Source of the DNA: Cystobasidiopsis lactophilus
Lineage: Eukaryota; Basidiomycota; Agaricostilbomycetes; Agaricostilbales; Chionosphaeraceae
DNA: 64,000 nt
Reading direction: 5' to 3'
NCBI GenBank assembly: GCA_001599975.1
Contig: BCIO01000004.1
Location: 2,701,328 to 2,765,327 of the forward strand
In this document: piece by piece, positions 22,048 to 33,674 of the stretch
Position numbering within the stretch: position 1 is the first letter of the stretch
How the letters are laid out: each line of letters starts with the position of its first letter
The notes under the pieces: generated by a model
Database searches by the model: none
What the model was told of the DNA's origin: nothing
Seen by the model: only the letters and a program-made list of their open reading frames with translations
Translations under genes and position numbers: made by a program

Positions 22048-23149
22048 ATGGTCTCCTCGGCAAAATTGAAGACACTCGGACTTTCCGCTGCTGTAGTGGT
22101 ACTCGCTTTGGTCCTCTCGTTCGTTCACGAGAGACCCACCGAAGGCAGCATCGACCTGCGCTTCGACGACAACTTCCGCCTGCCCATTCCACCCCGTGAA
22201 GTCCCCTACTCGTATCGCAACAATGTGATCTGCACCATCGTCATGTGCTGCTTTGGTGCCATTGGTGTTGCACTCGGGGTTTGGGATTGGGTCAAGCTGG
22301 GAACACCTCTCCATCTTATGCTGTCCCTCTCCGGTGGAGCTATCGTCTTCCCGGAAGTGTTTTACGATGTGATCGGCTGTGTCTGGTTCCCGGTGGAAGA
22401 GGGCCACGGGATCTTTGGTTATCTGGGGCGAGAGATGCCCTTTTGGATCGTGGCGTGAGCGGGTCCTCCTCTCTGCCGCTGTCTAATCCACACTCATACC
22501 TGTTCCCCAGCGGTTGGTTTGGCTATGGAGCCAACATGGTCCTTAATATTCGCTTGCTGAATGGCAATCCGACCACAAAAGCACTCTGGCTCTTCTGGCT
22601 GGCGGCTGGACTGAGCAGCGTCATCTTTGAAGAAGCTTTGCTCTACGCCGGCGTCTATTACTACTACGGAAACCAGCCTTTGGTTCTCTTTGGACTCTAC
22701 CCTTGGTGGTGGGCAAGTGGCGCTTTCTTCTTAGCGTCCTTTTCAAGCACTAATGATTTGCCGTCTCAGTTTCCCTGCAATAGCGTGGGCTGCACCTTAG
22801 CCGCTTGGTGAGTGCAACCCCAGTACTTTCCAGCCGTATTGAAGCGTGGCTTTCTTTCAGCCTGGCATACCGCTGTTCGACCCAGCTTCAAGGGTGGAAA
22901 TCTGTCGCCGTATTGTTCCTAACGCCTATGTCGGTCACCGCCGTTTACGGATTCATCGCTTTGCCATCTTGGATCGTCGTCAATGGCGCCTATCCTTGGT
23001 TTTGGACTCAGGCGGCCGGCTTGCTGACTCTGGGTCTGGGCGTTGTGGCCTTTGCCATCGTGCTCGACACCGTCTTGGACCGACGGCCTTTCGACATGGA
23101 CGCGAAAGCGGAAAAAGTAAGCGGTGAACGTGCGCCTCTCTTGGGTTGA
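22048..23149 (+). CDS. Multi-pass membrane protein resembling the AveC (spirocyclase) family
   Basis: The start MVSSAKLKTLGLSAAVVV is a signal anchor or first membrane segment. Further hydrophobic helices cover VICTIVMCCFGAIGVALG, LWLFWLAAGLSSVIF, AVLFLTPMSVTAVYGFIAL and LLTLGLGVVAFAIVLD, so six or seven membrane spans are likely. The pattern LSGGAIVFPEVFYDVIGCVWFP, then MPFWIVAGWFGYG, then GVYYYYGNQPLVLFGLYPWWW recalls AveC-like proteins of actinobacteria, where AveC acts on a spiroketal and relatives sit in lipid-catabolism operons. The exon path between 22710 and 22860 is unclear: splicing one candidate intron gives an early stop, so that stretch may be read through. The assignment comes from recalled pattern, not a search. 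Confidence 0.6.
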
Positions 23150-23215
23150 GCAAAAGACATTCGGATTGGTGAAGGCGTACGGCCTTTGAATCAAGTAAAG
23201 CCCAGCTGTGAATAG

Positions 23216-24430
23216 CTACAATGTGATTTTTCGACCCTCCTTGTTGCTCCTTTCGATCGCATCAATGAGCTCATGCATCTTGACCGCGTGATTAAAGTCG
23301 AGGATGTTGGGCGTGTCCTTCTTGGCGAAGGCCTCATACTCGCGGCCAACGTTGCCCAGCTTGTCGTCGGCGGTGCCGGTCTCGACTTTGGTACCATTGA
23401 GAAAGAGCTGCGGCTCGTAGATCTGCGCTAGACGGTTGAGATCCTACCCTCGACCGAACATGGCCGAAAACTTGCCTGAATGTGGCCCATGTCGCCTTTG
23501 AAGACCAAGCACCCCGTGGTCCCCTGGATCTCCCAGTAGAAATCGCAGGCTCCGTTGGCAGCATCGCTTCCCCCTCGGAAGTGGAGGGACACGGGCGCCC
23601 CGGACGCCAGTTCTGCCATGATGCAAATCTGGTCAGGCGAGGTCTTCGGGATGGTAGATTTCTTTTCGACGATGAGGATGTCCTTTCTGCCGTTGTAGAT
23701 GGACGCAGAGAGGGCCTTGAAATCCCCGAGAAGGTAGAAGAAGGCGTCGAGAAAGTGGCAAGTCGGGATCTGCAGCAGGGTAGCGCCTGTATAGGTTCCA
23801 TGAGAACCGCCCACACGTTATAGCAAGGGAATCTTCTGACCGTTCTTGACGTCGTTGGTATACATCTCTCGCTCGTTGATAGCCGCTCCCCAAGCGCCAC
23901 CGGCTCCCAGCTGAAGATCGGCGTTAGTTAACAGAGACGGGGTGGTCATAAAGCCAGGCACTCACAACAGTGGTGGAGATGATCTCTCCAATAGCTCCCT
24001 CCTTCAGGAGCTGATGAGCTTTCATTACGGCCTTGCCTTGTCGAGCTTGAAGACCAATCATCGTCCGAACACCCTTTGCGTTCGCCAAGTCGGCAATCTC
24101 TTTGGCTTCTGCCAAGTTGACACCGAGAGGCCATTCGCAGAAGACGTCTTTGCCGGCTTCAATGGCGGGCAAAATGGCTTCCTTGTGCAGAGGCAGTTTG
24201 ACGGACACCACGACCAGGTCAACGCTGGGATCTTTGGCGATGTCGGCCGCGCCGGAGTAGCCTTTCACGTTGTACTCTTTGGATGCTCGTTCGGCAGATT
24301 GAGGGTTGGAGGTGGAAACGGCGACCAGCTTCGCCACGCCTTGCTCCTCCAGCACTTTCAAGCCGGGCAAGTGCGCGTTGGCTGCCCAGCTGCCAGGGCT
24401 CAATCCAATGACTCCGATGTTCAGCACCAT
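23216..24430 (-). CDS. Gfo/Idh/MocA-family NAD(P)-dependent oxidoreductase
   Basis: This family oxidises or reduces sugars and related alcohols. The start MVLNIGVIGLSPGSWAANAH holds the dinucleotide-binding loop; VDLVVVSVKLPLHKE and AGKDVFCEWPLGVNLAEA contain the usual EKP-like strand (here EWP), and GLQARQGKAVMKA follows. The C-terminal domain has TCHFLDAFFYLLGDF, with the conserved His and Asp pair, and ends EGRKITL. An apparent in-frame stop near 23820 is removed by an intron with donor GTCAGA and acceptor TACAG, which joins DVKNG to ATLLQIP. It is convergent with the AveC-like gene (66 bp between stops). Its link to the catabolic block is only positional. Confidence 0.86.
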
Positions 24431-24684
24431 TTCGACTGTAGAGATCTAGGGGAAAGAAGCCGATTCAAAGAAAGCTGGGGAAAGCTTGAAGGCCATCGGT
24501 TATGCGTCCTCTGCCATGGGTCAGCAGGATGTCGGATGCGATTACGCATTTGTCAAGCACTTTTAGGTAGTGAGCCGAAGTAGGAACCGTCATCGATTAG
24601 GCCGAAGACATCGTATCTATGATTTCACTTCACGACGCAAACCCAACAAAAGCTTCCCACTACCGACTGCTTCCAGTGATCACA

Positions 24685-27600
24685 TCATGCCAAGGTAGCT
24701 GCTGCGCTTGAAAGCACGGTGGTGTTCCTATCCAAGCACTTGGCAACTGAACTGACTGTGAGACTAGGTCTGCAGAGGTGAGCGAGCATGGACTTACCAA
24801 AGATGATCTTCTTGCCCTCCTTCCAGGTCGAGATTTCCAAGGTCTCCCCTGGTAGGACATGGCCAGAGAAACGGACCTTGATGTCCTTGAGCGGCCCATA
24901 GAAATCGACGAGATGCTTGGTGGCAATGCCAAAGAAGCATAGGCCGTGCAAGATGGGGACCGGGAAGCCTCCGACTCTGTATTCAAGCATGGTCAGATGA
25001 TGATTCTCGCTATTTGCAGTCGTGAGATAACGAACTTTGAACGCTTGGGATCGATATGACTGAAAGGAGATTCAGCAGATATTGAGGGAAATACGGGCAC
25101 CGACCTACAGAGGGTTATAATCGCCACTCAGCCTGATCGTCGTCGTATCAGCTTCTTTCCAGTACTTTGCGAGGTCGCCAGGACATACCTGTAGATGGCG
25201 GCTTGCTTGGCTTCGGTCTTGATCTTCTCAATGTGGTCGGGATTTCGAGAAGGTGGCTTGTTGGCCGCCGTTACGGGCCCAAGATCTGACGGAAGGCATT
25301 AGTCTCAAAGAGTCTAGGGCAGACAGTGGGTCAAGGGGGCACAGACCTTGGCCGCTTTTGCGTCCGCCAAAGCCACCTGCCTCGCGAATGAAGAGGGTCG
25401 TGCTGCCAGTGCCGACTAAAGCACCCGTGGCCTTGTCTCTGGATTCCGACATGATGTTGACCACGGCTGCCTTGCCTTTGTCTTGCACTTCCAGCAGCTT
25501 GGAAGTGTTGACCAAAGTGCCCTCGGTCGGGATCGGCGCATCGAAGGAGAGGTATTGCTCGCCGTGAAGAAGCTTAAGGGGGTTGAAGTTGGGAAGCCAC
25601 TTGAGAGCAATATGGCGGTAGACGGCTGCTTGAGGGATGACAATGAAGGAGGGGATCACTTGGAAGTCGTCTTCCAACTCGAAAACGTATTTGAGCTCCT
25701 TCTCGTCAGCGCCAAGACCCAGATTGTAGAGCATCGAGTCGCGCTTGGTGTAAGAGTAGACAGAAGTCTGGGTGGCAGTCTTCTTGGCCTGACGCACGAG
25801 GTCGCTGTCTTGCATGTCAAAGGTGCTGCCCCAGGCAAAGGGAGGTTGATCATTGACGCCAAAGTTGGCAGCCATTTGGGCGACAGCATCGCGCGCAAAG
25901 TGAGGATTCGTAGGTCGTTGATCTGATTGCACCAATCAGCATAAGTTGGGCTGAAGCGCGTTGCTTAACGCACCAAAAGAGGTGATGACTGGCCACTTGG
26001 ATGCCACATCTTCGACTGTAAAGCCTTTGTTGGAGAACTGCAGCCACAATCAGTATCCGGCCTTAGTCATTGCCAAAGAGTGCACTGACCGCGTAGCCGT
26101 AGGTTCGCTGATAGCGATAAGCACCCATTCCACCACCGGTCGTGTGATAGACTTGGCCAGTCGTCGTAGTGTTGTTAGGAGAGGAAACATAGACAACGAG
26201 AGGGGCGTTGAATTCAGGCGCCCAGACCTTCAGCATTTCAGGCGCCCAGACTTGAGCCGTCAGCTGAGTGCCGCCCGTTGGCAAGAGTGCGTTCGCGAGG
26301 ATATTATACTTGCTGCCTTCGACAGCTAGGGAGCGCGTGAGGCCAATGATGCCGCCCTTGGCTGCCGCGTAGTTGGCCTGTCCGAAGTTGCCGTGCATGC
26401 AGACCAACGACGCCGTGTTGAGAATCTGGTATTATTTTGAGTGCCTAATTATCTCAACATGTCAGATAGAGCGCATACTCGTCCGTACTTTTGCTTGACC
26501 ATATGCCTGTCGTATGCATTCAGTCGAGCGCTGTAAAGTAGCATTGAAGTCACTCACGGCCACGCAGCATGACAAACGGTGTAGGTTCCACGCAGATGAA
26601 CGCTGTTGATGATGTCCCATTCTTGGTCGGTCATAGCAGCAAAGGAGCGATCTCTGTGGCCAAAAAAGTGAGCAGCGACAGAATTCAAGGGCGAAGAGAT
26701 TACCTTAAAATGCCGGCGTTGTTGATGACAACATGGATGCCGCCAAAGTTCTGCAAAGCGGTTTCGACCAGCTCGTGTCCTTTTTCGACGCTAGAGTAGT
26801 TTGCCGCCGCCTTGCCGCCAGCCTTGCGGATCTCATCGACCACTTTGTCGGCGTTAGCCTTCACCATGTCGTTGACGACGACGGCGGCGCCATGCTTTGC
26901 CAAGACGTGGGCATAGCCCCTGCCAATTCCTCCGCCTGACAAGAAGTTTAGCACATGGCTTCACCAACAACAAAGGACACACCGGCTCCTGTCACGATCG
27001 CAACTTGGCCGGTAAAGTCAATCTTGGGACCCTGCGGGTTAGGTGGAGCGTTAGGGATTTGGCCATTGAGCGACTTCAAGTTGTCCTCCGAGATTTGTTG
27101 AGGGTGGCGGGCTCCTCGGAAGTCGTTGATTTCTGCCCATCGCGCGGCAACCTGGCACGCATGCGTCAGCAAAGGTAGAACAGTCAGAGACAGCCGATAC
27201 CTACCGAAGAGGGCGTGAAACTGTCGTCTGTCTTGAAGATCACGCCTTTGCTGGCCTCCAAACGGGTCTTGCCGACCCAGCCCGCGCCGGTCTCGATGAG
27301 AGAGCCGGTCTCTTTCGTTCTATGCTCGCGTGTCAGCACGAATGATGCTTGAGATCTTAATGGCACTCACGACTCGTGGCAGAGGAAAACTACCACGGGA
27401 GTGACCAACTCCGGGCTCATGTAGGCGAGCTCCTGCGGAGTCTTGATCGTCGCAGTCATGGCAGACGCGGCCCATGGTGCTATCGCATTGGAGTGAATGC
27501 CGTACTATGGGTTTGCTTTCAGTCAGAGTGTCGCCGTGAAGTGAAGCTCAGCGCACCTTGGCACCTTCGATGGCCAGAGTCTTAGCAAAGCTGACCAGCG

Positions 27601-28413
27601 CGGACTTCTGAGCTGCATAATTGGCTTGGCCAAAGCTGCCGTAGATACCAGCTGCGCTTGAAGTCTACAGACCGCACTCAGCGTGCATTCAAGAAAAGCC
27701 CAGCGCTGAACTCACGAAAATCAAGCGGCCAAACTTCTGCTTGCGAAAAATGGGCCAAGCAGCCTTGGAGATGAGGTATGCACCTCTCGAGTGCACTTCG
27801 TAGACGGCGTCCCAATCAGCGTCAGTCATGTTCTTGAACCTGCAGCGACGCTTGAGACCACTAAACGCCAAACAACAATCCGGACCGCTCACGCTTTGTC
27901 GCGCAGAATGCCGGCATTGTTGATGATGATCTGTATAAAGAAGAGAGTCAGAAAGACCGTAAAGCTACCAGGTCGCGTGAGCACCACGAACATGAACCGT
28001 CCCGAACGCTTTGACAGCAGCGTCGACGATCTCTTTGCCATCTGACACGCTGTGGCCGTCCGCAATGGCCACGCCTGCTTTCGGAATTCAGTCAGAATGT
28101 GTACCAGATTGGTTTGGAAGCACGAAAGCGGACCGCCAGCCTTCTTGATTTCTTGGACCACGGCGTCCGCATTTTGCTTGGAGAAGTCGTTGACAACGAC
28201 CTTTGCGCCCCGCGATGCGAAGGCTTTGGCGTAGCTGGTCGATTTTTCAGGATCATGGGACTCGGTTTAAACGATCGAGAGAGCTGCTCACCTGGCCCCC
28301 AAGGCTCCACCGGCGCCGGTCACAATCTGCGCGCTCTCGCTGTTAGCTTCCAAGCTGGGACAATCGGACTCGGTCTCACTCACCACGACCTTGTTGTCGA
28401 ACCTCAATGACAT
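24685..28413 (-). CDS. FOX2: Fox2-type multifunctional beta-oxidation enzyme (two SDR units plus hydratase 2)
   Basis: This enzyme carries (3R)-hydroxyacyl-CoA dehydrogenase and 2-enoyl-CoA hydratase 2 activities. Domain order is SDR-A ([43 protein letters not shown]), SDR-B ([39 protein letters not shown]) and a double-hotdog hydratase. The hydratase signature [14 protein letters not shown] is intact and [17 protein letters not shown] follows. Length should be near 900 residues, as in yeast Fox2. The gene has a dozen or more introns. The C-terminus reads [14 protein letters not shown] with no PTS1, unlike the first peroxisomal block; reading through the stop does not reveal one. The start at 28413 is supported by its frame and splice site. 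Confidence 0.9.
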
Positions 28414-29100
28414 TGTGTATGTTGCCACTGACAGATCAAAAGTTTGAGAGACGCTGGAAAAAGATGCCGTGGGCGAGCGAGCGAATACCCGGCGGCGAAA
28501 GCGCCTGGCTCCTGCCTACTCCATTTCACGAGGCAAGCATCAACCGGGAGGTAATTTTTCTGTATTCTCTTGGCGCTGGACATCTCACATTGTCCTCGTA
28601 CCAGGAAGGCGGCTGCCGGCCTCACTTTGTTTTTCACTCAACGCCACCGGCCCGTCTCTCGCAGTCCCACTCCCTGCGCTATCTCAGCAGTATGTAACAA
28701 CTGACAGTCTTCCAAGAGGACTCAGGGACTGGTGGAGGCAACCGCCATTTCAGAGAGGGGGAAGGTGCAATTCAGAGGGTTGACCTTCATCCGGCTCTTT
28801 TGCCACCCAATGGCATCATGCGACTGCTGAGAGCGAAAGCATCCATTAACCCTTCCTCCTCCTTCTCGACTCGGTCTGTCAGCCCCTCGGCCAGTCGGGC
28901 AGCGAGCACGGCATCGCAACGGCAGCCATCGATCTTGACCCCGAACACGAAGCGAGCTTCTCCCATCACCTCTATAAAAGCTTCACCCGCCTCACCACCC
29001 CTTCCAAACACACCAAATAATATCCGTGAGTAAATTGCCAACTCGACTTGCCTGCCGCTTGGGTATTGAGCGCAAACTATTTCCGTCTTCTGAAGGCAAC
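28414..29100. promoter_or_regulatory. Divergent region between FOX2 and dienelactone hydrolase, with TATA box
   Basis: About 690 bp between divergent start codons with no supported gene. A TATAAA lies at 28973-28978, some 125 bp before the hydrolase start, followed by a C/A-rich leader. One GCCGGC lies near 28614. Short ORFs here look like shadows. Confidence 0.5.
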
Positions 29101-30446
29101 ATGTCGTCGGCTCCTCAGCATCCTGATCACTGCTGCGACCGAGCTCCCGTCGTCACCGCCAATTACGAGCCTAAAGGGAAATCAGCCACCTATGCCGGCT
29201 TCGAGTCCTACGAAATTGGCGAGGGTGACAAGGTGCGATTTTAAGACGAAAGTCAGCATGACGCCAAAACAGCTTTGCTGAGAAACGCTGGCTTGCTTCA
29301 GTACATCATCGCCATCGCCGACATCTTTGGTCTCGCAACGTATGCATGAAGCCCTGGTTCATACGGGACGAGAGCTGAGAAGCGGCGAACAGAACAACCA
29401 AGCAGGGCTGCGACGTCCTTGCCGACTTGGGCTTCCATGTCATTCGTACGCTCGCCTTTTTACTGTATGGAGTCTTCATGAACCAAGGAGCGAGTGGTAC
29501 AGTGCCCGAGATCACTGGCGGTCAGTGGCTCGACCACGCCGAGTTGGCCTCTGGCAAGCGGGGCGACCTGATCGGCGAATTCTTCTCTGGCGTCGGCAAC
29601 CCTTCCAAAAGCGCAGAGAGCATCATCACCCTGGCCAAGGAGCTCAAGACCAAGGGAGCCTCGAGCGTGGGCGTCTAGTGAGCCTTTGCCCCGTCTTACG
29701 TCTTCGTGGTGCTCCCGAGACTTAGCCTCCCTTTTCTCTACAGCGGGTGCGCATTCTCATCTGCAAAGTGCTGCAATGTTCGAGCTGACCCCCCAATTGG
29801 CAGACTGTGCTGGGGCGGAAAGGTCAGTTCGAGATCCGCCGCGCATCCACCAGCAGTCTGCTGATGGACAAGCGCCAAAATCCAGGTTGTGACCATCCTG
29901 GCTTCGAGCGCAGAGGCTTCTGTTGTCTCTGGCATTGGCTCCGTCCACCCGGGCAAGGTCGAGCCGACCGACTTCGAGACGATCAAGGTCCCGGTCGCCT
30001 TTTTCCCGTCCAAGGACGAGCCTGAAGAAGCCGTGCGTATACGCGTCTACCTAAAGACATTCTGGCTTGTATTGACTCCTCTGCGGACCGCACAGTGCGA
30101 CAAGAGCTGGGCCATCATTGAAAAGCTGCCGGTCGGTGGCAAGTCGGTGCACAAGCGCTGTGAGCTTCTTCCTTCTATGCTGCCTCTACTCGACTAAACG
30201 ATACGTTCGAAGATACGACCATGTTCCACGGCTGGGCGGGCTCCCGCGCCAACCTGGAAGACAAGGAGAAGTGAGCGGCTCCATGCTCATCTTTCTATTC
30301 CCAAAGTTGAGGTTGGATATCTTCACAGCAACGAGCTGTTCTCGGACGTCTACTCTCGCTTGGCTACTTGTGAGTGTTGTCGTCCCCTTCAGCCAATCAC
30401 TGGCTCAAGGCTCGTCTTCGCCACAGTCTTCAAGTCTGTCGCTTGA
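29101..30446 (+). CDS. Dienelactone hydrolase-family protein
   Basis: This is an alpha/beta hydrolase with a cysteine nucleophile. The start is MSSAPQHPDHCCDRAPVV. YIIAIADIFGLAT and QGCDVLADLGFHVI follow the family. The nucleophile motif is GLCWGGK; the acid is in FPSKDEPEEA and the histidine in YDTFHGWAGSRA, so the Cys-Asp-His set is complete. The exon around the nucleophile is odd: joining GVY to GLCWGGK needs a 3-nt microexon at 29744-29746, or else a 57-nt intron (29747-29803) is kept in frame and adds 19 residues. The end is LATFFKSVA. A lactone-opening role would fit next to monooxygenases, but family members vary widely in substrate. Confidence 0.84.
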
Positions 30447-30697
30447 ACGCGTCCTCTGTTCTCTATAGCGCTGTCTCCTGTTGCAATGCACGAACCTTAG
30501 GACCCAAAGACGCGTCCTTCTCCAAGCAGCCGTCCTTCCGCGCGTGTTGCTTCCGCACGCCGAGAAGGGATCGCCACCCTATTCTTTTGTCCTGCGTTCA
30601 ACAAAAGGTGTTCTACACTAAACACCCCGGCTGTTCTCTTCACGATGGCTGGTTCTTCTTCTGCTACCACCAAGACCGTAATACGCTATAATACAAT

Positions 30698-31495
30698 ATG
30701 CGAGCCTCGTTTGCCCTCGTCGCCGCTGCCTCCGTCGCCCTCGTCTCGGCCCAGGCTGATTTCCCACCTTGGTTCGTTGTTGTTTGCGCTCTCTGCTCTT
30801 TGCGTGGCTGTAGGCTGACAAGCAATCGAGCAGCGTCACGTCCTGCCTGACCACGGTGGCCGCCAGCAGCCCGTGCGCGTCCTTGACCGACGTCGCCTGC
30901 CTTTGCACCAACGACGCCTTCATCGCCGGCGCCGCCCAGTGCTACGCTGCCAGCTGCGACGCTGGTGATGCGGCCACTGGCATCGCCATCTCCCAGCAGG
31001 TTCGTCTTGCTCCTGCTCCACTTGCACTTCAAGGGCATCGGAGTTGAGTGTGGGCAACAGCTCTGCTTGCAAGCCGGCTTCACCGTCTCCGTCCCCTCGG
31101 TCGGCCCCTCGTCCACCGAAACTGACGTTGCTTCCTCGACCGGATCTACCGTGAGTTCCTATCGTTCCAATCAAGCCTCGCGCCGAGGCTGAAAAGGGCG
31201 AGATCGTCTCACAGATCTTCGACTCGTCGCCGAGCAGCGTGCCCAGCAGCACCTCGTCCTCGACCCCTGCCTCCAGCTCGTCGAGCTCGAGCTCCAGCAG
31301 CTCCGTCGCCCAGTCGTCCTCTGTCTCCTCTGCTGGTGAGTCTGGGTCTTCAACCATCCACTCTCGAGGATCACATCTGACCACTTTCGACTCACAGCTC
31401 CCTCGTCCTCGGTCAGCTCTGGAGCTTCCCGCATGGCCACTGGCGCCGTTGCCGCTCTCTTGGGCGTCTTCGGCCTCGCTGCCTTCGCCTTCTAA
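30698..31495 (+). CDS. CFEM-domain protein, secreted and probably GPI-anchored
   Basis: The start MRASFALVAAASVALVSAQ is a signal peptide. A CFEM domain with eight cysteines follows: CVTSCLTT, SPCASLTDVACLC (with the conserved Asp), QCYAASC and LC. Then come long serine/threonine-rich stretches including a run of serines, and the C-terminus RMATGAVAALLGVFGLAAFAF fits a GPI signal. CFEM proteins bind haem or sit in the cell wall. Four introns fit well (after PPW, SQQ, GST and SSA). It marks the change from the catabolic wing to surface genes. Confidence 0.88.
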
Positions 31496-31919
31496 ATACC
31501 CCAACGCCACGCCACGCCACCCAAAACTTTCCGAACAACAACCGACGACCTCCCTTACATTTTCAGAATCTATACCCTCCACGATGCGCCCTTGGGACGC
31601 GAACATCAACCAAAAGCCTCTCGCTTTTTTTTTTTTGAACACTTTTTCGCGCTTCTCCTCAACGCTCCTTTTGAACGGACGGACGACCTCTCTTTTGTGT
31701 GTTTGTGCTAGGGCAGACCAGTGTGTCGCGCCCCATTTACTCGGATCGCTTGGAATCCCAAACTCCGCTTAGACTACTCCTTACTTTGCTGCTCGGTTTT
31801 CAATGCGCGCCAGGCTGGCGAGGCGCTGCTCGTCGAGGCCCTCGAACTGGCGCCCGGCTCCCTCACCCTCTTCTCTTCCTAAGAGCACGACTGAGCCTGG
31901 AGCTTGTCATACGGGCAGC
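31496..31919. other. Intergenic, CFEM 3' region
   Basis: About 420 bp without a supported gene. A T-rich run lies at about 31623-31637 and may be part of the CFEM 3' end. Nothing else recognised. Confidence 0.4.
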
Positions 31920-32261
31920 ATGGCCGACTTCATTGCACTCGCCGTCGCCACAGGTAAAGTTGCCACCCTTGCACCGCCCTTTCCCTCTCTACCCCTCTAC
32001 TCACGCCCTCCTCTAGGCTCAGGTGAAATCTTGGCCCTTCAGCTCCCTTTTTCCGAAGTAGATGGCTGGCTGGACCAGCTGGGCGAGGCGGTCCGACCAG
32101 ACGTCGAACGGAGCTTGCTGGTGGCGCGCAGCTGGACTGCGAGCAGGGACGCCAGGCTGCGAGCTACTGAGACTTTGATGCGCTATGAGTGTCCAGGGCT
32201 CCAGCTTGCGCTCGATGGCTGGGCAAAAGGAGTGAGATTGGTCGGTGGCGTTCGAAATTGA
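31920..32261 (+). CDS. Small two-exon protein, family member 0
   Basis: Exon 1 (31920-31953) encodes MADFIALAVAT and a split glycine; a 63-nt intron with GTAAAG donor and CTCTAG acceptor follows; exon 2 (32017-32261) encodes GSGEILALQLPF to KGVRLVGGVRN. The intron is in phase 1, as in the four genes downstream. The first residues resemble those of member 3 (MADFMHLSPEAF). The sequence beyond has no domain I recognise and no signal peptide. It belongs to the small-gene array by structure and position; sequence similarity is slight. Confidence 0.55.
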   Translation: MADFIALAVATGKVATLAPPFPSLPLYSRPPLGSGEILALQLPFSEVDGWLDQLGEAVRPDVERSLLVARSWTASRDARLRATETLMRYECPGLQLALDGWAKGVRLVGGVRN

Positions 32262-32523
32262 AATCTCCCAACTTGCCCTTTCGCGCCTCAGTATCAGCAT
32301 ACTGCACGCGCAATATGAGATGCTTAAGAAAAGTCTTTGAGTTATAGAAGAGACCAAGTCGAGGGCGGAGAAGACCTCAAGGTGGAAGGGGACAGAATCT
32401 GTTTGGCAGGCCAGGATCGCGTTCCTTGTTTCGTTCATCTCCTACCACCGTTATCTCTCGATAACTCTTGCACTCAACTCTTTCCTAAGACGTGCATATC
32501 GGCAAGTTAAGCAGCAGAGCCAA

Positions 32524-32868
32524 ATGCCCGGACCGAACGAGCCACAGAGAATCGGTTAGTTATTCCGTCGACTCTTTGAGGAACGCGCCAGAAAGAGAGT
32601 TCAAAATCTACATCCAGAGGCCCATCAGAGCCATGCGCATTACTATTTGCACCAGAGCACAAAGGGCTATCAATACACGCGCGCATTTCTCGCCAAAATT
32701 CGAGGACAGAGTCTTGCAAAAATGGAAAGACTTGTCCTAAAGTTGCAACAGTTGAAAGGAAAAGGAAAGGAAAAGGACGAAGTCAGGAGGCAATTACTCG
32801 CTGAGGGCGTGCCTCCGGCGGTGATCGACGAGTTTGAAGGTGAACGCAGGCAAAGCGGAGACACTTAA
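32524..32868 (+). CDS. Small two-exon protein, family member 1
   Basis: Exon 1 (32524-32554) encodes MPGPNEPQRI; a 63-nt phase-1 intron (GTTAGT to CCAG) follows; exon 2 (32618-32868) encodes EAHQSHAHYYLHQSTKGY and a basic tail, KLQQLKGKGKEKDEVRRQLL, then AEGVPPAVIDEFE. The tail resembles the end of member 3 (ELAEEGVSPTTRREME). No signal peptide or known domain. The start follows the duplicated TCTCCTACCACC box by 75 bp. Confidence 0.55.
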
Positions 32869-33369
32869 GCTCTTTGAGAGCGCACGTACATCTGCCCTTT
32901 GAAATGACTGTGTCAACCCAAAGATGCATGGGTAGCTTTGGTCTCCAACTACCACGTCCGTCAGATTAAGGGTGAAGATGCACGCCGGGCCCAGTCGATG
33001 GGGTTCAATAGCCCGTGAGCAGACTGCGAGTAGGGAAGCCAGGCTGCGAGCTAAGAAGTGAATACTTGTCGTTTGATCAAAGAAGACATTCATTGATGGA
33101 GCAAAAGAAAGAGGGACAAGTTGGTGGCGTCCGAGCTTGAGGTTTTGCATCTTGCTGTACTATACCCCGACGCGGACGTACTGCATCCGTGAGGAGAGGT
33201 GTCTTCAAGGAACCCTTTAACCATAGAGGAGAACAAGAAGAGGGCGGAGAAGGCCTCCAAAGTGGAAGGCGTCAGAATCCGTTTGCAGGCCAAGGGCTCG
33301 TTCCTTGATTCGTCTCTCCTACCACCGATACCAGCATACAAACAAACTAAGCTATCATTCTGCGTCGAC

Positions 33370-33674
33370 ATGCCGGACGTCGGACGCTATCTTCCTCGCG
33401 ACAGTGAGTGCCTTGGGGTCTCTCAGCGTGGCCTTTTCTGATCTTTAATTTAGGCAGAGCTCTGAAAGCTATAGCCGCGTCGGTTAAAGTGCTTGACGAC
33501 TTCTTCAGATTGGTGCGACGCTTCAGAATTCACCCTCCGCCTGCTGTAGCGGCTGCCGCGCAAAGGCTTGAGCACCCCAACTCCGACCCCGCATGGCTTA
33601 CCGACGAAAGATATGTCGAGGGATTCGTTGTATCCGCGAAGGCACGGATGGGACATCGTGACGGCCGCTTGTGA
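33370..33674 (+). CDS. Small two-exon protein, family member 2
   Basis: Exon 1 (33370-33403) encodes MPDVGRYLPRD; a 50-nt phase-1 intron with GTGAGT donor and TTTAG acceptor follows; exon 2 (33454-33674) encodes SRALKAIAASVKVLDDFFRL to KARMGHRDGRL. The exon-intron layout and the duplicated upstream box tie it to its neighbours, while the protein differs from them. Function unknown. Confidence 0.55.

Noticed and set aside
23814-23830. Apparent in-frame stop in the Gfo/Idh/MocA gene
   Set aside because: A GTCAGA...TACAG intron of about 52 nt removes it and restores the family sequence.
31621-31640. Long T run suggesting a retroposed poly(A) tail
   Set aside because: No element or target-site duplication beside it; likely part of a 3' end.
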